Part shown: piece after piece, positions 58,964 to 64,000 of the stretch
How positions within the stretch are numbered: position 1 is the stretch's first letter
How the letters are laid out: each line of letters opens with the position of its first letter
Assembly: GCF_026672425.1 (NCBI RefSeq)
Contig: NZ_JAPPRC010000006.1
Location: 372,001 to 436,000 of the forward strand
From: Pannonibacter sp. SL95
GTDB lineage: Bacteria > Pseudomonadota > Alphaproteobacteria > Rhizobiales > Stappiaceae
Direction of reading: 5' to 3'
DNA: 64,000 nt
Made by a program: the position numbers and the translations under genes
The notes under the pieces: generated by a model
What the model was told of the DNA's origin: nothing
Database searches by the model: none
What the model saw: only the letters and a program-made list of their open reading frames with translations

Positions 58964-60205
58964 TCAGTCCCACGCCCCGGCATAGGTCTTGTAGAACAGG
59001 TGCAGGCCGATCTTGCCGCGCTTGGACATCTGGCTGGCCCAGCGGGGCCGCACATAGGTCGCGTGATAGTGGGTCGAGGCGTCGACCACCTTCAGATACT
59101 GCGTCCCGGCCACGAGTTCCTTGGCCAGCCGCTGCGCCCGGGTCCAGGGCGCGCCTTCGCTCACCCGGTCGGGAATGGTGTCACAGGCAAAGGAGAACTG
59201 GCAGCGGTTGCGCTTGTGCCGGTTCTGGTAGACCACCTCGCAGATCGTGTCCGGATAGGCCGGGTTCTTCACCCGGTTGAGCACCACCTGGCCAACGGCA
59301 ACCTGGCCTTCCTCACTCTCGCCGCGCGCTTCGAAATAGATCGCTTCAGCCAGGCACCGCAGCTCCTTGGCCTCATGCACGGAGGCCGGCAGCGGGCGCT
59401 GGGCCCACCAGTGCGGGTTTTCCGGGTCTTCCGGCGGCGGCAGTTCTTCCTCATATTGCGCGCCAAACAGGGCGTTGAACGGGTCGCGGGTGTCTTCCGC
59501 CGTCTCCGGCGCATAGGCCGAGACCAGCGAGAAGCTGGCGGCGGCAGCATTGCGCGCCATCATCACCTGCTGCAGGTCCATCGGTGCCGCATCGCCCGGC
59601 TTGCCGCGCCGGTTCGTCTTGGAAACAGCGGCAAGCTGCGTGGTTTCCGCCTGGCTCATCGGCTCCGGCTTGACGAAGGCGACGCGCGGCAGCTCTTTCT
59701 GCGTTTCGGTGCCGATCAGGCTGGCCAGCGCATAGACCGATCCGGACGCCTGTTCCAGCATCGCCCGGTCCGGTGCCATGGAAATGTGCCGGTCGCCCTT
59801 GCGGTCACGGTTGATGCGAATTTCCTCCGGCACTTCGGTCGGCAGCGCGTCCTTCACCACCTTGTCGAGGCCACGGATGGCCCCGCTCTGGATGCCCTGT
59901 TCCGCCGTCATCACCGACGGATCGGCAGAGGCGGCGCTCGCACCGGCCAGCACCAGCGTCGGCGCAATGACGGTCGGGGCCGCGGAGGATTCCAGCGAGG
60001 CCATCCACTCCGGCCGCTGGCCGCCCTGGGTGGCGACAAGGTCGGATACGTCCTGCAGGGCAAGTGGCTGGGACAGCGCCAGAAGCGCGAAGGGCGTCAG
60101 CGCGAGGGCATGACGCAGCCGGTAGCGCCGGCGCGGCCGGACCGGCTTTCCGCAAAGATACACGGGGCCAAACATACGCAACGCCACTCCGACAGGCCCG
60201 GTCAT
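58964..60205 (-). CDS. SleB-type cell wall hydrolase
   Basis: The 413-residue protein has a membrane-anchoring or signal-like N-terminus (RYRLRHALALTPFALLALSQPLAL), a long variable region and a C-terminal hydrolase_2 domain (about 290-413) with the catalytic Glu in LAEAIYFEARGESEEGQVAVGQVVLNRV, ICEVVYQN, CQFSFACD and YHATYVRPRWA. SleB-type enzymes are lytic transglycosylases acting on peptidoglycan; in alphaproteobacteria they work in the cell envelope. Start uncertain: ATG 60205, ATG 60175 (with GGAG 12 bases upstream) or GTG 60253. Confidence 0.9.
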   Translation of the reverse strand: MTGPVGVALRMFGPVYLCGKPVRPRRRYRLRHALALTPFALLALSQPLALQDVSDLVATQGGQRPEWMASLESSAAPTVIAPTLVLAGASAASADPSVMTAEQGIQSGAIRGLDKVVKDALPTEVPEEIRINRDRKGDRHISMAPDRAMLEQASGSVYALASLIGTETQKELPRVAFVKPEPMSQAETTQLAAVSKTNRRGKPGDAAPMDLQQVMMARNAAAASFSLVSAYAPETAEDTRDPFNALFGAQYEEELPPPEDPENPHWWAQRPLPASVHEAKELRCLAEAIYFEARGESEEGQVAVGQVVLNRVKNPAYPDTICEVVYQNRHKRNRCQFSFACDTIPDRVSEGAPWTRAQRLAKELVAGTQYLKVVDASTHYHATYVRPRWASQMSKRGKIGLHLFYKTYAGAWD

Positions 60206-60411
60206 GCCGGGGGCAAATGTTAAGAGGGGCTTTCCCCCTTCATCTGCCTTCACTGTGCCGGCTTAACCTTGAGGTTCGGTTAATGGCCCGCGAACCCAAG
60301 GCTTCCGCTGCGTCGTTTTTGCGATTTGCGAAAGTCAGGGTTAAGGCGCAAGGCCGCAAAAGCCGCCACCGCGCCGTCTGTCAGCTTGGCACCTGTCGCA
60401 AATCGGGATGG

Positions 60412-61416
60412 TCAGCGCCCGCCGACGCGCAGGCCGGGAGCGGGGCGCTCTTTCAGCACCTCGCGGCGGAAGCGGAACAGCGCCGCCGGGCGTCCGCCGG
60501 TTGCCGTCGATGTCGCGCCCGTCGGCTCCACCATCTCGGCGTTTTCCACCAGCCGGCGGAAGTTCTGCTTGTGCAGGTGCCGGCCGAAGATCGCCTCGAC
60601 GGTCTGCTGCAGCTCGGTCAGGGTGAAGGTGTCGGGCATCAGCTCGAACACCACCGGACGGTATTTCAGCTTGCCGCGCAGCCGGGACAGGGCGGTGGCC
60701 AGCACCCGGCGATGGTCGAAGCGCATCGGCCGGCCGAATTTCGGCAGGTCCGGGCAGGCCAGTGCTTCCGGCCGCCGGTCGCGCACCGCTTCCTCGACGA
60801 GACCGGCCGAGTAGAGCAGTTCATAGCGGTCCAGCGCCCGTTCCTCGTCCCAGGCGCTGCCGTCCTCGCCAAAGGCCAGGCGAATGCGCTCCTCGCGCTT
60901 CAGCCCGCCCACCGGCAGCCGGTCGGGCGTCCTGTCCGTCACGGCCCGCAGCGCCGGCAGGATGTCCCGGTCCAGCAGGGCAGGGCGTCCGTCGCGCCAG
61001 TCTTCCCAGGGAAAGAAGTCGTACCACGACCGCCAGGACGAATGATGCCGCGCCAGCACATCCTCGCTGTCGGCGCTTTGCCGCGTCAGGGCGAGATAGC
61101 CGACGGACACGATATGCGGGCTGGTGTCCCCCGCCGTCATGTGCCGACCCCGGTCACCGAAGGTGTACAGCTGCTCGACATAGCCAATGCCGAGCGCCGT
61201 CTGTTCCTCGACCCAGGCCCTCAGGCCGATCTCGAAGGTGCGGTGATGCAGCGGATCAAAAGGGCCGAAGGGCAGCCCCTCCGGCTCGTCGCCGCCCGCC
61301 CCGGTTCCAGCAACTGCCAGCACCTGCGGCACCGTGCCATTGACGGAAACGATGACAGCATTGAGCCCGATTTCGATGGTGGCGGTGCCAGGGGTCATCT
61401 CGGGCCGCGTCTCCAT
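60412..61416 (-). CDS. NrtR-like regulator: degenerate Nudix domain plus winged helix
   Basis: The 334-residue protein joins a Nudix-like domain (residues about 15-180) to a C-terminal winged-helix domain (ELMPDTFTLTELQQTVEAIF, then GRHLHKQNFRRLVENAEMV). The Nudix box is degenerate (GLRAWVEEQTALGIG lacks the REUxEE core), so it is likely to sense rather than hydrolyse, as in NrtR, which controls NAD genes by ADP-ribose. No NAD genes are here, so its regulon is unknown. ATG 61416 is one base before the upstream phosphatase stop. Confidence 0.82.
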   Translation of the reverse strand: METRPEMTPGTATIEIGLNAVIVSVNGTVPQVLAVAGTGAGGDEPEGLPFGPFDPLHHRTFEIGLRAWVEEQTALGIGYVEQLYTFGDRGRHMTAGDTSPHIVSVGYLALTRQSADSEDVLARHHSSWRSWYDFFPWEDWRDGRPALLDRDILPALRAVTDRTPDRLPVGGLKREERIRLAFGEDGSAWDEERALDRYELLYSAGLVEEAVRDRRPEALACPDLPKFGRPMRFDHRRVLATALSRLRGKLKYRPVVFELMPDTFTLTELQQTVEAIFGRHLHKQNFRRLVENAEMVEPTGATSTATGGRPAALFRFRREVLKERPAPGLRVGGR

Positions 61417-61417
61417 G

Positions 61418-61924
61418 TCAGCCGACCGGCATCTCGAACGGGGTGCCTTCAAAGGCATCTGCACCGCGGCCAATGGCGCGCACGCCGTCGATCATGCGCC
61501 CGTCCCGTCCCAGGATCTTGTCGGCAAAGGCGACGAGGCGCGCATTGGGTGTTGCCGAAGGCGCGCGGCGGCGCAGCTCGGCCGCCAGTGCCTGCTCGTC
61601 CGCGCCAGGGTTCAGCGTGCAGGCGGCAATATAGGCACCAGCTGTGGAGCGGCTGATCCCGGCCCAGCAATGCACCACCAGCGGCCCCTGCCAGTCCCAG
61701 CTGCGGATGAAGCGGATCAGCTCGGCCACATGCGCCTCAGCCGGCGGCACGAGGCCCTCGACTGGCGCCACGATGTCGTTGAACCCCAGGAACAGATGCC
61801 GGTCCGCTGCAATGCGCAAGGGGCGCGGCACGGCCGTATCGGCATTGATCAGGCTGACCATATGGGTCGCCCCGGTCCGCTCGACCGTCTCGTTCAGGCG
61901 CGAAAGGGAACACACATGCAACAT
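61418..61924 (-). CDS. Dual-specificity / tyrosine phosphatase-like protein
   Basis: The 168-residue protein has the cysteine phosphatase loop HCWAGISRS (His85, Cys86, Arg92) in PLVVHCWAGISRSTAGAY, and an N-terminal MLHVCSLSRLNETVERTGATH. The general-acid Asp may be in the FNDIVAP loop. I chose ATG 61924; a TTG at 61954 would add ten residues. Adjacent genes suggest an operon ygfZ-HD-phosphatase-regulator. Substrate unknown. Confidence 0.88.
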   Translation of the reverse strand: MLHVCSLSRLNETVERTGATHMVSLINADTAVPRPLRIAADRHLFLGFNDIVAPVEGLVPPAEAHVAELIRFIRSWDWQGPLVVHCWAGISRSTAGAYIAACTLNPGADEQALAAELRRRAPSATPNARLVAFADKILGRDGRMIDGVRAIGRGADAFEGTPFEMPVG

Positions 61925-61978
61925 CGTCACGTTATCCGGTTCAGCCAGCCTCAACCCTAACTGCTTCGCAGTCAGAGG

Positions 61979-62641
61979 TCATCGTCCGCTGCTGCGTTTT
62001 TTGTTGGCAGTTGCCGCCGAGACAAGCTCTTCGATCGCCGCAAAGCGGGCGATGAAGTCGGCTTGCGCCAGCGAGGCCGGTTGCGGTTCGAGGCCAAGGC
62101 GCGGGGCCTCCGCCAGTCCGGTGCCGAAGCCTTTCGGCCGGCCGAAGATCCGCGCTGCTTCCTCGTCGTCAAAGCCGGCCAGCTCCACCGCCTCGAAATA
62201 GGCGCAGACGATATCCGCCTTCTTTGCCAGTTTCTTGACAGCGTCCGGCACCTTCGCCGGCAGCCCGAACCGCAGGTGAATTGCCTCCTGCAGCCGGCCC
62301 TCGACCAGCTTGTAATCGCCGCCCATGACCGCCTTGAACGGGGAGATCATGTCGCCGATCACATATTCCGGCGCATCATGCAGCAGCACCGCCAGCCGCC
62401 AGTGCGGCGCCAGATCCGGCTTCATCGCCAGCGCGATGTCCTCGACGATCAGCGAATGCTGCGCAACGGAAAATGCATGGTCGCCGTGCGTCTGCCCGTT
62501 CCAGCGCGCAACGCGGGCAAGCCCGTGCGCAATGTCCGACAGCTCCACATCCAGCGGCGAGGGATCCAGGAGGTCCAGCCTTCGGCCGGACAGCATGCGC
62601 TGCCAGGCGCGTTTGGGAAGGTCAGGTCTGTCGGCAGCCAT
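61979..62641 (-). CDS. HD-domain hydrolase (YfbR-like 5'-nucleotidase)
   Basis: The 220-residue protein has HGDHAFSVAQHSLIVEDIAL (His ligands), LLHDAPEYVIGDMISPFKAV (HD motif), and KKLAKKADIVCAYFEAVEL. This matches the YfbR-like HD family that dephosphorylates deoxyribonucleoside monophosphates, although no specificity can be read. ATG 62641 is chosen; the upstream frame to 62719 is unconserved. It lies 35 bases after ygfZ and 55 bases before the phosphatase start. Confidence 0.9.
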   Translation of the reverse strand: MAADRPDLPKRAWQRMLSGRRLDLLDPSPLDVELSDIAHGLARVARWNGQTHGDHAFSVAQHSLIVEDIALAMKPDLAPHWRLAVLLHDAPEYVIGDMISPFKAVMGGDYKLVEGRLQEAIHLRFGLPAKVPDAVKKLAKKADIVCAYFEAVELAGFDDEEAARIFGRPKGFGTGLAEAPRLGLEPQPASLAQADFIARFAAIEELVSAATANKKRSSGR

Positions 62642-62675
62642 GCGAGGGATATCCACGTCAGGAGGGGAGGGGCCG

Positions 62676-63572
62676 TCAGCCTTCCGCGGCCGCGCCCTGC
62701 GGCCAGCCAAAGCGGGCAAAGGCAGGCAGCGACACGGTCAGCCGGGCGGAACCGCAGGTGAGGTCGGCGTCGTTGTCGAGGGCGGCCTTCACCTTGTCAA
62801 GGCGCAGCAGGGCCAGCCCCTGATTGCCTGTGGAGGAGCCGAGCGTGCCCAGCTGCTGCTCTCCGGCCATCACCGGCGTGCCGGCCGCCGGCAGGCTGGA
62901 CGAGCCCGTCACCTGGATCATCCGCTTGCGCGCCGTGCCCCGGTGCTCCATGCGCGCGACGATTTCCTGGCCGACATAGCAGCCCTTGCGGAAGGACACG
63001 CCCGCCAGCTGATCCATGTCCACGTCATGCGGGAACACATCGCCGAGGTCGAAGTCCTCCCCGGACTGCGGCACGCCGAGGGCAATCCGCAGGGCGGTCC
63101 ATGCGGCCTCGTCCGAGGGGGCAGAGCCGCAGGCCGAGAGGGCCTCGACAATGCCGTCCATCGGGGCAATCAACCGCAGGCCCAGCTCGGCCAGGCGCGG
63201 ATCATTGGCCGCCACCGCGCCGTCGGGCAGCGCCGCCGGCCCCGTACCGCCCCAGCAGACGGCCACGGCGTGGCTTTCGCTGAGATCGGCAATCACCACT
63301 TTCGCCCGGAGCCTGTAGAAGGTCAGCCGCTTGGCAAGGTCGGCGGCTGCCGTCCGGGCGACGTCAATCAGGAACCCGTCCGTTGTGCGGAACACCAGAA
63401 AGTCGAACAGGATCTTGCCCTGTGGGCTCAACAGCGCGGCAAAGGCCGCCTGTCCCGGCTCCAGATGTTCCACGTCGCTGGTGACAAGGTTGTTGAGGAA
63501 ATGCACGGCATCCGGCCCGGTCAGGCTGAGAACTCCGCGGCTTGGCAACAAGGCATGGCGGGCGTCTGGCAT
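62676..63572 (-). CDS. ygfZ: Folate-binding Fe-S cluster assembly/repair protein YgfZ
   Basis: The 298-residue GcvT-like protein has the hallmark KGCYVGQEIVARMEHRG (the K-G-C-Y-x-G-Q-E motif with the essential Cys), plus the N-terminal SLTGPDAVHFLNNLVTSDVE and LSPQGKILFDFLVF. YgfZ supports Fe-S enzymes such as MiaB with folate. The ATG 63572 follows GGAG at seven bases. It probably heads the operon ygfZ-HD-phosphatase-NrtR. Confidence 0.95.
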   Translation of the reverse strand: MPDARHALLPSRGVLSLTGPDAVHFLNNLVTSDVEHLEPGQAAFAALLSPQGKILFDFLVFRTTDGFLIDVARTAAADLAKRLTFYRLRAKVVIADLSESHAVAVCWGGTGPAALPDGAVAANDPRLAELGLRLIAPMDGIVEALSACGSAPSDEAAWTALRIALGVPQSGEDFDLGDVFPHDVDMDQLAGVSFRKGCYVGQEIVARMEHRGTARKRMIQVTGSSSLPAAGTPVMAGEQQLGTLGSSTGNQGLALLRLDKVKAALDNDADLTCGSARLTVSLPAFARFGWPQGAAAEG

Positions 63573-63736
63573 GGCGGCTCTCCGGGAAAACACGTAAACG
63601 GCTCAGTCCCTTGGAGATAGCCCCGCAGGCGCCGTCCGGCAAGCCTTGAGGCCTGACGGGCTGCCTTGTCTCTTTAGCCAGGACGATCATCGGACTTGAA
63701 ATCGGAAGCTGGTCGCAACGACACCAAATCCAGCCG

Positions 63737-63790
63737 AGGCCTCTCTGCTCCCCTCCCCCCTCGTGGGGAGGGGTTGGGGGTGGGGGGCTC
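63737..63790. repeat. GC-rich palindromic repeat
   Basis: AGGCCTCTCTGCTCCCCTCC followed by CCCCTCGTGGGGAGGGGTTG and GGGGTGGGGGGCT is the clearest copy of the CTCGTGGGGAGG-type element, also at 17831 and 17950. It lies between ygfZ and a partial gene. The gap 63573-63836 holds no other feature. Confidence 0.85.
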
Positions 63791-63836
63791 AATCAGCAGA
63801 CCTGTCCCAGACGAAACTGCTCGCAGCAGCCCCGCC

Positions 63837-64000
63837 TCAGTCCTTGCCGCGCTGCAGTTCCGCCCAGACGGCATAGCCACGATAGAGCGTGCCCGTCGCG
63901 GCGGTTGCGCCATGGCGCGAGGCCAGGCCATTCACCACCTCGGCGGTGTCAGCGCGCGGGGACACGTGGAACTTCGTTAGCCAAGCGAACAGCAGCGCCT
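63837..64000 (-). CDS. C-terminal end of an unidentified gene, cut by the window
   Basis: A frame open from the right edge reads ALLFAWLTKFHVSPRADTAE then VVNGLASRHGATAATGTLYR and ends GYAVWAELQRGKD before TGA at 63837-63839. About 54 residues are visible. The composition fits a real alphaproteobacterial protein, but the fragment is too short for me to name. It reads toward ygfZ on the same strand. Confidence 0.5.
   Translation of the reverse strand, partial: ALLFAWLTKFHVSPRADTAEVVNGLASRHGATAATGTLYRGYAVWAELQRGKD

Overview
The window is high-GC (about 65% where I sampled), densely coding chromosomal DNA from an alphaproteobacterium. The evidence is a CcrM-type GANTC methyltransferase with a C-terminal RAMA-like extension, the split F0 ATP synthase cluster atpI-atpB-atpE-atpF'-atpF separate from any F1 genes, a glycine cleavage P-protein split into gcvPA and gcvPB, an Irr-type iron control palindrome in front of bacterioferritin, and the gene order mutY / DUF721 / dsbA-like / smc. 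Hyphomicrobiales, perhaps a Stappiaceae-like lineage, is my best guess, but it is an inference from gene order only. I see no rRNA, tRNA, CRISPR array, prophage, integrase or recognisable insertion sequence.

Layout: 1-4.2 kb has the end of an M16 peptidase gene, a GNAT acetyltransferase and a large membrane PAS/GGDEF/EAL protein. 4.5-7.9 kb has a minus-strand operon ispH-thrB-rnhA-lipid kinase, joined by ATGA overlaps. 8.0-14.6 kb has a lipoprotein and then the glycine cleavage operon (tandem glycine riboswitch, gcvT, gcvH, an OsmC-like gene, gcvPA, an AT-rich foreign ORF, gcvPB, terminator). 14.6-20.4 kb has an unsecreted GH18 chitinase, a DUF1772-like protein, tyrS behind a Tyr/Phe-rich mini-ORF, an unknown protein and ccrM. 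20.7-28.4 kb has AMP nucleosidase, bfr, a membrane protein, a 2OG oxygenase, a DMT exporter with a divergent Lrp/AsnC regulator, mutY and a DUF721 gene. 28.5-35.6 kb has a DsbA-like thioredoxin, smc (with an apparent frameshift) and the F0 operon. 35.7-45.3 kb has rnhB, malic enzyme, a ceramidase-family protein, an aminotransferase, moaB, ETF-QO and a family-4-like uracil-DNA glycosylase. 45.4-49.5 kb has a PilZ protein, an S49 peptidase, TPP-riboswitch-controlled thiM-thiE and a secreted protein. 49.7-58.8 kb has glyQ, lemA, a DUF2207 protein, a second GGDEF/EAL protein, glyS and hisC. 58.9-64 kb has a SleB-type cell wall hydrolase, an NrtR-like regulator, a dual-specificity phosphatase, an HD hydrolase, ygfZ and a partial gene.

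Themes: glycine and one-carbon metabolism (gcv operon, glyQ/glyS), c-di-GMP signalling (two GGDEF/EAL proteins and one PilZ receptor), and iron-sulfur or redox functions (ispH, mutY, ETF-QO, bfr, ygfZ, OsmC, DsbA-like). The most unusual structures are two apparent gene insertions bounded by direct repeats. One is a 109-codon AT-rich ORF placed between gcvPA and gcvPB with a 10-bp repeat and ATGA overlaps on both sides. The other is a lower-GC hisC followed by a 55-bp near-copy of the glyS 3' end. Also notable are dispersed palindromic repeats (REPIN-like pairs, including a 139-bp tandem array), a possible tyrS leader peptide, and a 15-bp tandem repeat between the TPP aptamer and thiM.
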